A stretch of DNA of 64,000 bases, from contig CM019827.1 in assembly GCA_009763385.1 (NCBI GenBank), positions 109,147,204 through 109,211,203 of the forward strand, given 5' to 3'. Below, in pieces: positions 31,791-43,981 of the stretch (positions within the stretch are counted from its first letter, which is position 1; each line of letters starts with the position of its first letter). The position numbers were made by a program, and so were the translations under genes. The notes under the pieces were generated by a model that searched no databases, was not told the origin of the DNA, and was given only the letters and a program-made list of their open reading frames with translations. This DNA is from Coix lacryma-jobi var. lacryma-jobi (lineage: Eukaryota > Streptophyta > Magnoliopsida > Poales > Poaceae).

Positions 31791-34700
31791 TCGGTGACAT
31801 CCCAGAAGGAGAGCCCGTCATGATCGGTAGGTTTCCTGTTGCCAATCATCCTGCAGTTGTGTTGTTTGATTCTGGTGCATCGCATCCTCTTCATCAGTCG
31901 TACTTTTGTCATCAAGCATGAGATATCAATTGAGGATTTGAAAGAAAGTTTCTGCATATTTTCGCCTGGAGGGCATATAAGTACAAGGAAGTGGTTCGCA
32001 GTATACTAGTAATGTTGGGGGAACATGTATTTCCTACCACCATGATAGTGCTACGTGATCAGGAGATAGATGTCATTTTAGGCATGAATTGGATGTGTCA
32101 GTATAAACCATGATCGACATCCTGAATAGAGTTGTGAGAGTGGACATTCCCAACAGTACCTCCAAACTCCTTCTCCAACTCCCAATGCCTCAAAAACCAG
32201 CAGCCACAGTTTTGAAACACCGCCTATGTTCTGGAAACCAGAGACATCCCCGTGGTCTGTGAATTCCCTGATGTTTTTCCAGAGGACTTACCTGGTCTGC
32301 CTCCTGACCGTGATGTTGAGTTTGCCATAGAGCTAAAGCCTGGGACTGCTCCTATATCCCGCAGAGCTTATCGAATGCCTCCCAGAGAGTTGGCAGAGCT
32401 AAAAATCCAATTACAAGATTTGTTGGACAAGGGTTTCATTCGCCCAAGCTCGTCTCCTTGGGGCTGTCCTGCAATCTTTGTAAAGAAGAAAGACAAGACT
32501 CTCAGAATGTGCATTGATTATCGCCCACTCAATGAGGTCACCATCAAATAAATAATCCTTGCTCGTATTGATCTTCTCTTGACCAGTTAGCTGGAGCCAA
32601 AGTATTCTCCAAGATCGATCTCAGATCTGGCTACCACCAAATAAAGATTCGTCCCGAAGGTATTCCTAAAACACAGCTTTCACCACCAGATACGGCCTAT
32701 ATGAGTACTTGGTCATGTCCTTCGGTTTGACCAATGCCCCTGCTCATTTCATGTACCTCATGAACTCTGTGTTCATGCCAGAGCTTGATAAATTCGTGGT
32801 CGTGTTCATTGACGACATCCTTGTCTACTCAAAAACCCCTGAAGATCATGCCGAACATCTTCGTATCGTTCTATCCCGTCTCAGAGAACATCAGCTGTAT
32901 GCCAAGTTTAGTAAATGTGAGTTCTGGTTAGATCAGATACAGTTTCTTGGTCATGTCCTATCCGCTGAAGGTGTGTCAGTTGACCTTGGTAAAGTGGCAG
33001 ACATTCTGGATTGGAAGCCACCTACCACTGTTCACCAAGTCCGCAGCTTTATGGGAATGGCTAGATATTATCGTCGATTCATTCCGGATTTCTCCAGAAT
33101 CGCCAAGCCTATCACTGAGTTAGTAAAGAATTCTATGAAGTTTGTCTGGTCACCAGCCTGTGAGCAAGCCTTTCAAACTCTGAAGAAACTGTTAACTACA
33201 TCACCAGTGCTAGCCCAGCCGGACATCGAGAAGCCCTTTGATGTATACTGTGATGCATCTGGTACTGGTTTGGGCTGTGTTTTGATGCAGGAAGGGTCGA
33301 GTGATCCATATGCCTCCCGACAGCTTAAGCGACATGAAGAAAATTATCCAACCCATGATCTTGAGTTAGCAGCAGTGGTGCATGCCTTAAAGATCTGGCG
33401 TCATTATCTGTTGGGCAGTACCTGTATGTGTACACTGATCACAAAAGCCTGAAGTATATCTTCACTCAAGAAGAGCTGAATATGAGACAGAGAAGATGGC
33501 TTGAGTTAATTAAGGACTATGATCTTGAAGTGCATTACCATCCGGGTAAGGCGAATGTGGTTGCCGATGCGCTCAGTCGCAAGTCATATTGCAACTGTCT
33601 GATGATGAAACCCTATGATTCTTCTTTGTGTTATGAGCTGGAAAGGTTAAATATTGAAATGATTCCACAAGGAACTCTGAATAATATCAGAATAGAAACC
33701 CCTTTCAAAGAGCAGATCATCGCTGCACACAGAAAGATAACCCTGGAATCAAGCACATCATCGAAAAGGTCCAATCCGGAAAGGCTGATTGTTTCAGGAT
33801 TGATAATACAGGAGTAGTATGGTTTAAGAATCGGTTAGTAGTTCCTAAAGTGCCTGAGTTAAGAAAGTTAATCCTTGATGAAGCACACTTGACTAGATTG
33901 TCCATCCACCCCGGCAGCAACAAGATGTACCAGGACTTGAAGCAAAGGTTCTGGTGGACAAAGATGAAGATTGAGATCGCCCGGTAGTATGTCTCAGTCA
34001 GTGTGATACTTGCCAGAAGTCAAAGCCGTGCACATGAGCCCGGAGGAGAATTGCAACCTTTACCTGTACCTGCTTGGAAATGGGACGATATCAGTATGGA
34101 TTTTATCAATGGACTACCAAAGACACCAAAAGGTTTTGATTCCATCTGGGTGATCGTGGATCGCCTCACTAAGCAAGCTCATTTCCTGCCAGTCAAAACC
34201 AGCTACACCGTCCCCACATATGCCACTTTGTACAAGAACCACATAGTACATAGTGAAACTCCATGGCATACCCAAGACCATTGTCTCTGATCGTGGTACT
34301 CAGTTTGTCGCAAAGTTCTGGAAAGCGTTCCATACCTCACTTGGAACCAAGCTCTTGCATAGTACGGACATATCATCCGCAAACAGATGGACAAACTGAG
34401 CGAGTGAACCAAGTGCTAGAGGATATGTTGAGAGCCTGCGTGCTCACCTTCGCAGATACTTGGGATAACTGTTTGCCCTTGGCAGAATTCTCATATAATA
34501 ACAGTTACCAAGAGAGCATCAAAATGGCACCCTTTGAAGCACTGTACGGTCGCCGTTGTCGTACACCTCTCAGTTGGTCTGAACCTGGAGAAAGAGAATT
34601 CTTTGGAGTTGACCTAGTGAAAGATATGGAAGAAAAAGTCAAGCAAATACAAGAGAATATGAAAATTGCGCAATCTCGACAGAAGAGCTATGCCACAAAG

Positions 34701-35174
34701 ACGTCGACCTCTGAAGTTTCAAATCGGAGATTATGTGTACCTGAAAGTCTCACCCACCAAAGGAGTCACTCGTTTTGGAGTTAAAGGAAGTTAGCGCCTC
34801 GCTATATTGGTCCCTTTGAGATTCTGGAATGTTGTGGCAAGGTAGCTTATAAGCTAAGGTTGCCCGATCATCTTTCAGCAGTTCATGATGTGTTTCACGT
34901 CTCCCAACTCAAGAAGTGTCTCCGAGTGCCCGAATATGTGGTAGATGTTGAAGGTGTTGAGTTAGAACCCGATCTGTCATATTCTGAATATCCAGTTCGT
35001 GTGTTGGATTACAAAGATCGTGTTACCCGGAGGACCACCACAAGATGGTACAAGATCCAATGGAACCAACACTCTGAGAAGACCACTTGGGAATCCGAAG
35101 ACTTCTTAGCAAAGAGCTATCCCCGACTTTCTCGATACTCTGTAGATATAAGGTTTTACCCTTGTCCTTCTTAA
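31791..35174 (+). pseudogene. pol: pol of G2: protease to chromodomain, decayed
   Basis: Protease D-S-G-A lies near 31873, RT F-I-D-D-I-L-V-Y-S near 32805, RNase H near 33240-33450, the integrase zinc motif near 33880-34030, its catalytic region near 34100-34420 and a chromodomain near 35000-35110. Many frameshifts split it (for example near 31890, 32105, 32550, 33290, 33425, 33980, 34250, 34360, 34690 and 34790). Some breaks seen in G1 are absent here, such as the TAG in RT and the TGA before the integrase core, so those are private to G1. Confidence 0.9.
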
Positions 35175-35200
35175 GACGCAGAATCTCGGGGCGAGATTTC

Positions 35201-35216
35201 TTTTAGGGGGGAAGGT
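35201..35216 (+). promoter_or_regulatory. Polypurine tract of G2
   Basis: TTTTAGGGGGGAAGGT abuts the 3' LTR. Confidence 0.85.
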
Positions 35217-38200
35217 TGTAACACCTCTGGTGTTTAATCTGTAATTAACCTGACATGTTCATCATCATTAGTCATTAATCATTCTTGCCTTGCATTTATG
35301 TTTGCTTAGTACTTGTGTAGCAATCTCTTTTCAAAAACCCTAAAGCCCAAATCTTCCTATAAGGGCAAAAATGGTAATTTCACCTCTGTGCCTAGTCTTG
35401 TGTATTTCTTGTTCAGTTTAGTGTCTTGAAGCTTTGTTGTGTTGTTCAAAAACCCAAATCCCTAATCAGATTTCAAAGTCCTTTTGAAAAACCCTAATTT
35501 CCAAACCCTGGCTTTTACCCCTCTTTTAATAATTAAAAAACTATTCAAAATTTGGACTTGGTCCAAAAGCTAAGTTGTAGATCTTGTCTAGAGGAACAAC
35601 TTTGGTGTTTACAAATTTTCAACTTTCTATACAAAGTTTGAAGTAATTTCAAATTCATTCAAATTCCAGTTTTTGTCCCTTTTCAGTTTTCAAAATTAAT
35701 TCAAAAACTAATGAGTTTCAGAAAAAGTGTATATTAGCAAAGTTATAGGTTTTGACAAAAGAAATAACTTTCATATTTGCAGATTTTCAAGTTTTCTATA
35801 TAAAATCAAAAGTAATTTTGAATTTATCCAAATCCCAAAAGTGTTCCCTTTTCTGTTTTCGAATATAATTCAAAAACTGTTTGGAATTTGAAAATATTCT
35901 TTTTGACAAGTTGTAGATCTCCTTTTTCTGCACAACTTTGGTATTTTGAGTTTTTGCTGCTCAGTTTTTTTTTGGGGAGAAATTTGAAAAAATACAGAAA
36001 GTCAAACCCTACACCCTAGCCCTGTTCATCTTCTACCTAGGGCCAGGGGGGGCTCCGGCCATGGCAGCTCGCCGGCGCCCGCGTGCGCCACGCGCCTGGC
36101 AGCTGCTTGCTGCCTGCCTCCAACCTGCCGCCGCTGTCCGCGCCATCATGCCCGCACCCGCACGCTTCCAAGTTGACCCGTGCCCCGTCCCCTACTGCTC
36201 CCTGCGCGTCGCCGCCGCGGTGGCCATCTGCCGCGAGCTCTTGCCGCCCCGGGTCCTGAGCGATATTCTCGCTCCTTGTCCCATCAACCGACAGCACGTG
36301 CGCACGCCCGACCTTATCCCTGCCACAGCACGCCCCGAGCGGGCAGCACGCTTGGCTATAAAAGCCACCCCCACCGGCCGCCGTTCCTCCGCCACCGTCG
36401 CCAGCTCACTCCAGAGCCCTCCGCCGCTCAACCACCACTAGCCCGAAAGCTCCGCCTTGAGCTCGCGAAGCTTCCCAGCCCCTCAATTTTACCTCCCGCC
36501 GTCCTCCCAATCGCCCGGCGAAACCCATCTTCCCAAACTCCGGCGAAACACCGGTGAGCACGGATTGAGAAATACTCTCTCCCCTCGGCCGTGATCTTTC
36601 CTCCGTCCCCCCCGACCCTGCTTCATCTCCTTGCCTCCTTCGCTCCTAACCCGCTCCTGGTGACCGTGTTTGGTGAACAGAGCCGGCCGCACGTCCGCTC
36701 GCCGCCAAGGAGCTCCTCCGAAGCACCGCCACGTCGAGCTCCCTCCTCCGACCCCCTGCACCGCCTCGCCCTAGCCTCCCTCCCACTCACGTGAGCCCGC
36801 GAATCTTTCCCCACCCCGGCTTTCCCCCGCGAGCCCCCGCGGTCCGGTCCGCCGGTCCGCCTCGCCTGCGATTCGCCGAGCCTCCATCCAGGCCTCGGCC
36901 GAACAGTGTTTCCGTCTCGCCCGAGCCTTCAAGCCAGGCCTCGGACGAAACAGTCGTTTCCGCTCGCCCGAGCCTCCAGCCAAGCCTCGGACGAAACCGA
37001 TCGTTTCCGTCTCGCCTAGCCTCCAAGCCTCAGTCCTCGGACGAAGCAGACGTCTCCGTCTCGCCGAGCCCATTTTCGCCCGAGCCTTGCGAGAAAGAGC
37101 ACATTGCTCTTTTTTTTTTTCCTTTTTAGGAAGTTGTGAATAGTGTTCCTTTTTCATCTTTTTGTATGATTTTCTGAATTGCTCTAAAAATTCTGAAAAT
37201 TTTACAGTTAACTCTTTATACCATGTAGTATTTTAGAAAAATATGAAACTTTGACTTTGTGCAAAAATTTGAAAATGAAAAATCTCTCTTTTAATTAATA
37301 AATGGATGGTTTTGGATTTTTATAAAATCTTTTATAACTCCAAAAATCATGAGATAAATTTTTGTGAGCTTCCTATGCCATGTTTAGTCTCTGGTGAAAT
37401 TTTGAAGTCTTTTGGAACAAGTTGATTTTTGAGCATTTATCTTTAATTGTTAAATAGTGCTTTTTGTTAATTAATGTCTGATTTTATTTGAGCACCTTAA
37501 TGACCTCCAAAAATTATGAAATTTGTTTTGCCATCTATCTACACTATAATGAACTTATGTGATTAATTTGGTAATTTTTGGAGCAACTGCATAAAATGAC
37601 CTTTTTAAATAATTAAGAAAAACAGAAAAGGTGATTAAGGTTCATGTTGTATGCCCTGTGTTGCATTGTTCATACTAGCATACTCATGAGCATGCATCAT
37701 TGCATTCGTATAGTCACCGAAGAAGGCGTCAAGATCGAGGCAGCCGCCGACGAACCTGTCCCTGAGGCTACCCCGAGCTCCGACAACTGCCCTGCCGCCC
37801 TCGAGCCTGCCCTCTTTGCTCTTCAAGGCAAGCCCCGGTGCATTTAACCTCTTTCCTTGGATTTATAAAATGTTTTCCTTAAATGCTTTTGAGTTAAATT
37901 ATTGCATTAGGTTTATAGGAGTTGTGTGCTATCCTAATTGATGCACTATTCACCTTGACCACTGATACACCCGATACCTGCTTTTCAAAAGTATTTGAAA
38001 AATGCTTAGCAATGCTTATTGAATTAGACTTTGCAATAAAATGCCATTTTCAAAAGTGTGATCACTTAAAGAACATTTATGGGCATTTGGCTTTACTCCC
38101 TGCCTGTTAGCTAAGTATCTGATCCATACCTAGTCAACAGCGAGGAGAGGTTGTCCGAGCGTACGGTGCCGTCATGTTGTAGTCCGGGACTCAACAGTTG

Positions 38201-39311
38201 ACACCGACCGGGACAGGGTTGAAAAACCGACAGGACCTGTACTCTTGGGTTAGAGTCCCGAGGTGCTTGTTGCTGACGGAAAACACTTTAGGGACCATCC
38301 GTATGGGGACCTGCTGGTCAAGACTTGTAACTATTCACATACTTCGGAAAGCTCTGGCTCCGAGGAATCCTTTATTGGACCGACAACCGCGCACTGGGAG
38401 TGGAGAGATGGCGGAAGTAGCATGTACCCACGTGGTCGTCGTACCTAGATAGGAGTGGTGTACTGTACTTCCGGGTGGCGTAGGACCGGGTCCAATCTTG
38501 GAGGAATCGTGGTAGACGAGTTGGCATATGCAAGCTTGGGTGCGACATATGCAGTGTGGATAGGGATCCTCAGCTGAGTATTATTTATCCGGATTAACGT
38601 TGCTCCTCGGTTATGGAGACTTGGTCCACTGACTGTCAACGGAGAGTGGTTCTCAACTAGGAATGTTTTGAAATGTAAAATGAATCATGAACGATGAAGA
38701 ATTGAGGAATGCTGAATCTTTCCAAAATAAAATAAGGTTTACAAAAATGCTTTTCTGCAAAATACTTGATCTTGCTTAAACCTTACCTTGACTACCCTAA
38801 GCCTCTCATTCCTGAGTCTTCTCCCTTTTTCTTAGTCGGGTAAGTCTTGTTGAGTACCCCAGTACTCAGGGTTTGTTACCCATGCTGCAGGTATGACAGA
38901 GTCCCCGATGTGTCTTGCACCCTGCTGCGTGACCATCGTCCAGGAAGAGGCCGATGAGGCCGAAGAATAGTTGTACACCCTCGGGCTGGGTGATTATAAG
39001 TATCTTTGTTGTTCTCCACTATGTTGCCTATGTCTATCTCTATTATCAGAACTTGGTTTGTAATAACTGCACCTTAATTTCTATTTGGAACCCTGCTTTG
39101 TAAAACTATTGTTATTTAAGTCTTCCGCTCTTTATTCCGATGTTATTTGTAAAAGTATGCAATGCTGTAACCGAATTGTGAGATGATCCTGCGGATATTG
39201 GGCACTGATGTAGCCCGGTGGCGAACAGGTCTTAATCACATGGAACATGGGTTCGGCTGTCAGAGGTTGACAGGGACACGTGGGCCATGAGATTAGGGCC
39301 GTTCCGTCATA
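35217..39311 (+). repeat. 3' LTR of G2
   Basis: This 4,095-bp LTR matches 25447-29480 with many small indels. The short reading frame is intact here. Confidence 0.93.
37713..37847 (+). CDS. Short conserved reading frame in the G2 3' LTR (possible exon)
   Basis: A frame of 44 codons runs behind CGTATAG to TAA. It shares E-E-G, E-A-A-x-D-E-P, P-E-A-T-P-S-S-D and Q-G-K-P-R-C-I with the G1 frame. Many of the changes between the two are synonymous or conservative. The G2 5' LTR copy has lost one base. Function unknown; it lacks an ATG and would need splicing. Confidence 0.45.
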   Translation, partial: VTEEGVKIEAAADEPVPEATPSSDNCPAALEPALFALQGKPRCI

Positions 39312-40331
39312 GCCACGCGCCTTCTCATCCTTCGCTTCGCCTCGATGCAAGCTCCAAGATGCTGCCACGTGCCGTCACTGTCGACCATCGTGCCTTCCTC
39401 GTGGATAGATTCGCCGCCGCGCCAGCATCTCCACGCCACCACGCGTCGACCGTTCTGCATGAGAACCTCCGCCCGGTTTTGAGGCCCAAACCGGTAAACC
39501 TGCCAGCCCAGGTTTTGAGGCCCAAACCTGGCAAACCGTCCACCCCGAGTTTTGAGGCTCAAACTCCGAAACCCGCCAGCCCAGGTTTTGAGGCCCAAAC
39601 CTAGAAACCGTCCTCGCCGAGTTTTGAGGCCCAAACTCGGAAACCCGCCACCCCGAGTTTTGTGGCCCAAACTCGGAAACCATCGAGGGTAGCTTTTTGA
39701 GGCTCAACTACCGAACCCGCGCCATAGACGGAGTGTGGTTCTCACACCCCGACCACCGGCACCGATGCCGATGCATGTCCAGCCTCCACGCCGGGCACAA
39801 CGCCTTCGCCTTCCTTCTTGACTCGGCCGACGACACTTGCGCTGCACGCAAGGCCGTGTCCGACCTCCCGCCAAGTGCCACGACGCCATCGTCTTCCTCC
39901 CGACTCGGCTGATGCATCGCACATCCCCATGTGCTCTTGCTTGCTGATACCACGTGCCAGCTACCATAGCTGGTCCTCCGGCCTCTCGGTCCGTCGGTCC
40001 AAGCCTCATGTCCGCCCTTCACCGCTCTGGGTCCATTGGCTTGGCACGTCCGCCGCACGACACGCCCATCCTTCACCGCTCCCGGTCTGTCGGCACAGCA
40101 CATCTCTACTTGACCTTCACCTCACCATCGACCACTGTCTCCGAGCTCAACACCTGCACATCAACACAGCCAAGAGACAAATGTTGCACACGCACACCAA
40201 CCCGGTAAACACACACAACTCAACACCACCGGTTAGTCATAAACATTAAGCGCATAGCAAATAATGACTCAACCGGGAAAAAGCCTCAAACCTTCCTCAT
40301 CAATGTCAATCATTTATCATATATGTTCTCA
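39312..40331 (-). repeat. 5' LTR of B1, right part
   Basis: This is the U3 side of the B1 5' LTR, with the complete hairpin array at 39474-39716. It ends ATGTTCTCA at 40331. Confidence 0.9.
39474..39716. repeat. 36-bp-period hairpin array in B1 U3
   Basis: Seven units share the spacer TGAGGCCC (one variant TGTGGCCC) with complementary arms that change together: CCGGTTT/AAACCGG, CCAGGTTT/AAACCTGG, CCGAGTTT/AAACTCGG, and a diverged last unit with GGTAG/CTACC arms. The spacing is 36 bp at 39551, 39587, 39623 and 39659. G1 is inserted between two units of the copy in the other LTR. Confidence 0.8.
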
Positions 40332-40809
40332 GTCGTCTCAGACAGGACTGGCTCTGTTTGCTCAGAAAACGTGACGGAACTCAGAAGAGTCTTAGTAGTA
40401 GAAGTCACTGGAGCCGTCAACGTCTGCACTGGATCCTGAAGATCGGGCGTAGGAAATCTAGTGAGCTCACTGAAACTAGCAGACAAGTCACGCGTCACAG
40501 TGGTGGTCGTCGCGAACAGTGACTCTGTCGGCCGGGGCGTGAAGCCAGTATGGAGCGGACTGAACAGCAGGGCTCCTCCAGTTGGTGTAGTGAAGCTCGT
40601 GAACTGGGAGGAGCTATGGCCAGAGAACTGAGGCTGCTGGCTGTACTGCTGCTGCTGTGGTGGAACAGGTGGCTGCCACTGAATCTGCTGCTGGGGCAGG
40701 GGAGGCTGCTTCCACTGCCACTAAGGTGGACCACTCATGATCCTCTCCATGAAGCTCAAGGTCTGCTGCTGAAGCTCCATCATCTGCCGCTGCAGGGCGT
40801 CTGAGCGCT
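40332..40809 (-). pseudogene. Accessory ORF of A, middle part
   Basis: This segment lies between the C and B1 insertions and its frame continues from 51011 leftward. It encodes a Gln-rich helical stretch, then a Pro/Gln-rich and Ser/Thr-rich region. TAG at 40721-40723 interrupts it. There is no domain I can name; the composition suggests a disordered, coiled-coil-flanked linker. Confidence 0.65.
40805..40809. repeat. Target duplication of C, left copy (GCGCT)
   Basis: GCGCT is repeated exactly at 51006-51010. Confidence 0.95.
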
Positions 40810-42905
40810 TGAAAGGTCCAAATTAGCTAGAGGGAGGGGGGGGGGTGAATAGCCTAATTAAAAATCTACAAAATTACTTAAGCAAACACTATTAGTATAA
40901 CAAATGGCGAAGCTTGTTGCGCTAGCCTAATAGTGTGTTGCAACCCACCTATCCAACAATTCTACCTAATATTTCTATGTCACACAATCAACTAGAGCTA
41001 CTAACAAATGCGGAATAAAACAATCTAGCTCTAGCACAAGTATGACATACAAAGAATGTATATGAAACAAGTGTGTGCACAAGATATACTAAGCAAACTA
41101 ATTACAACTAACTAAATAAGATATATGACAAAGGAAGAATATCTACGCAAATGAAATAGCTCAAGGTAAATACACAAAGTAAATGAGCTAGATAGAGATG
41201 GTTTCATCGAGCCTTCGGGATCGCCTAGTAGAAAGCCAATCACCGGTGAAATCCACTTGTGAAGCCAATCACCAGTGAAATCCACTTGTGAAGCCAATCA
41301 CCGAGAAGAATTCACAATCACAATAAGCACACGGGACACCAAGATTTATCCCGAGGTTCACGTGCTTGCCGGCACGCTACTCCTCGTTGTGTCGACCAAC
41401 ACTAGGTGACCCAGTGGCTAATCGACGCAAAGCCAAGCTCACAAAGAGCGCCACAAGAATCTACCACTAGTGGGGTAGCTCAATGACACGAGCAATCCAC
41501 TAAGGATGCCTCTTGCCGCTCCGGCGAGGTGAGGCTCCAAAACCTCTAACAATCACGAACGGTGGTGGCCAAGAACAATCACCAATCTTGCCAACAACCA
41601 CCTCAACGCCTCCACGCCGTCTAGGCACCGTCAAATGCGAAGAGTAACAAGAAAACTCAATGCTGATGCAAAGAACTAGTGCCACTAGATTGAACTCTTT
41701 CAAATCACGCACTAGATCACTCAATCTCACTTGGTTTGATCAAATTAACTTGGGAGATGAGTTGGGAGGCTTGCCAATGCTCACTAGAATGCTTAGTAAT
41801 CAAAATATGCAAGAGTAAAGCCAAGTGAGCCGGCCAAGCCCCTTAAATAGGCCACCCAAGTCGGCCAAGCCGTTGGGCTGAAAACATGAGCATCGGAGGC
41901 ACCGGTGTCGGGGCCATCGGATGCTGCCCCAGCGTCCGATGCTCCGATGAGCACCATGTGTCCCCCAGATACAAATTGGAGCCATCCGATCCCAACGGTC
42001 ATATCCTTTCGCGCCACGGTTAAAGTGACATCAGAAGCGCCGATGCCAGGCATCGGTGGCTCCAATGCCAGTGCTCAAGTTAGCTCTTTTCTGCACTACA
42101 TCAGAGGCTCCAAAACTCTAGCATCGGATGCTCGACCCCAGCATCCGATGACACACCAGAGAGGTTCCAGAGAGGTCCAAAACACATCGGATGCTTCCGA
42201 TGGTTCTACATCAGATGCAAGCCAACATCCGATGCTCCCTGGAACGCAAGCTCGCGCCACGTCACCTGCATCGGATTCTGCAACAGTGTTTCCTCAGCGT
42301 CCGATGCTTCTTCGAATTCTGACAGAAGCTAGGGTTAACCATCGGATGCTTGGCTCAGCATCCGATGCTGCCGCCTCCAGCGTCTGATGCTGATTACTCA
42401 GCACCTTTCGCTTTCTAACTTCTACCCTTGCTCCCATGTGCCAACACCAAAGTGTTTCAACACTTGTGCACGTGTGTTAGCATTTTGCAAAGCATCTTTC
42501 AAGGGGTTTGTTAGTCACTCACTAGGTTTATATCATCGATATGTTAGAGAACACCTAGTGGCACTTGAACAACGCATAAGCCGTGAATAATCTCCTCTTA
42601 ATAGTACGGCTATGTATCCTAAATGTGATCACACTCGCTAAGTGTCTTGATCACTAAAACAAAGAGCCCTATAGGTTATACCTTTGCCTTCGGGCCTCTT
42701 TGCTTTATCTTCTTCATTCCACCAATGGTAGAGCACTTGATCTCTTGAGTGGTTGTGGCCATCACCATCCTCCATGGTTCCCACCTTGCTAGCTCCACCA
42801 CTTGGCTTGGTCACAATCCTTTTCTTATAAGCTACACACATGCTTCGCAATAGGATTAGACCAAATAGGTTTCATCAATTAACCAAAATCAAACTAGGGC
42901 TTTCA
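40810..42905 (-). repeat. 3' LTR of C
   Basis: It contains a G-run near the left end, a TATA-like CTATTTAAGG on the minus strand (about 41851-41841) and, upstream of it in element sense, an array of CATCGGATGC/GCATCCGATG motifs at about 41890-42391. Confidence 0.95.
41890..42391. repeat. CATCGGATGC / GCATCCGATG motif array (C 3' LTR)
   Basis: More than a dozen decamers occur in both orientations, many as facing pairs such as CATCGGATGCTTGGCTCAGC followed by ATCCGATG. It lies in U3 from about 40 to 550 bp upstream of the TATA-like box. Confidence 0.75.
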
Positions 42906-43981
42906 ATCTCCCCCTTTTTGGTAATTAATGACAACCTATACAAAGATATGTGATTTAAATTTGAGTAACCACATTGATAGTATTAGCTCCCCCTACATAT
43001 GTGCTATAGAGTTTGGTTATAAATTTGGCACATATGTATGATTATGAAATGTGGATGAGCAATACTACCAATGATGATGCTAAGGCATAAGAATGGACCT
43101 TTGAAGTGTGATACAAATCGGAGTGCACATGTTATACCATCCTTAGCACCATTTATCACTAGACATACATCAAAACTCAAGAACCCCGTGAGATCAATAT
43201 TATAAAGGGCTCTTGATCCACTTTAAAATACAAGTATGTCTAGTTATCATCCTATTCATGCTAGTGAGTCATATCATCAATTATGTTCTAATACTAGCAT
43301 TCACCACATAAGCATGAATATCAAAATAAATAGCTTATGCATTGCAATCAAACATATGAATATGCACATTTCAAATGCAACATACATGTTTATGAGCTTG
43401 CTTCCCCTATTTGTATGCTCCGATCCCACTTGAAGGTTTACTTAGCATGTCTCTTTTTATCTTAGCATTTTTTTTAGCATTTCTCCTTCATATCTTTGTT
43501 CATCATTTTCTCCCCCTTTGTCAACAATTATCATAAAAGTTGGGGCAAGTGTTAATGAAAGGAGACAACCTTTGTATTATGAGATACATATGTGGGGATC
43601 AAAATAAGTCAAGTTATGACTTAATCTAGCTTATGAGCATAGGATATTTAACACGGTTTGCTCTAGAGTAAGCTTCTTCACACATCTTACAATGGTTATC
43701 TTACTCACGTTGGTTAAACACCCATTGCTCACTTACTAGACCAAACACTAGAGTTACAAGCTCACAAACAAGTTATATGCTACCACTAGATCAAGTCAAA
43801 CATAGAGGCAATAGTGGTACCATATATACTCCAAATTCATTTGATTTACCATGAATGATCCTAAATAAGCAATGTGATGGCTATATGAACTAAAACATAA
43901 CCCAATAAGAATGAATGTACATGTCAAAAAATTTCACCTTTGCTTTCTTGGAGGAGAGGCATGTCATAAGTGGGGGTGCAT
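42906..43981 (-). other. 3' noncoding region of C with polypurine tract
   Basis: On the minus strand AAAAAGGGGGAGAT abuts the 3' LTR (42906-42919). Further GGGGGAG tracts lie near 42986-42993 and 43510-43518, the latter in ACAAAGGGGGAGAAAATG. The rest is AT-rich with no ORF. Confidence 0.65.

Larger units (their letters stand above)
25447..39311 (+). mobile_element. Element G2: second Tekay/Del-like chromovirus, decayed
   Basis: G2 is in the same family as G1, with LTRs of 4,034 and 4,095 bp, primer site, pre-gag ORF, gag, pol with chromodomain and polypurine tract. Frameshifts are far more numerous than in G1, the LTRs differ from each other by many small indels, and the target duplication has a mismatch, so it is probably older. 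The 3' end reads CCGTCATA where the 5' LTR has CCGTCACA. Confidence 0.93.
2838..40331 (-). mobile_element. Element B1: gag-only copia-like element, each LTR split by a chromovirus
   Basis: B1 is bounded by TGAAGGACC at the left and ATGTTCTCA at the right, with a perfect 5-bp GTCGT duplication. Read on the minus strand, its 5' LTR lies at 24090-25446 plus 39312-40331, its interior at 18435-24089 and its 3' LTR at 2838-3340 plus 17645-18434. G1 interrupts the 3' LTR and G2 the 5' LTR. The interior has a tRNA-iMet-type primer site, a decayed gag-like gene with CCHC knuckles, and 3.5 kb without pol. The LTR ends and the gag C-terminal motif resemble A and C, so it looks like a non-autonomous (TR-GAG or LARD-type) relative. 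Deletion of an ancestral pol in this copy cannot be excluded. Confidence 0.85.

Noticed and set aside
3341..39311. G1 and G2 as a segmental duplication of one element
   Set aside because: They differ in TSD, insertion site, private mutations and overall sequence. They are separate insertions of one family.
39474..39716. Regular 36-bp repeats that look like a CRISPR array
   Set aside because: The repeats are imperfect hairpins with constant spacers inside a plant LTR; there are no cas genes and the context is eukaryotic.
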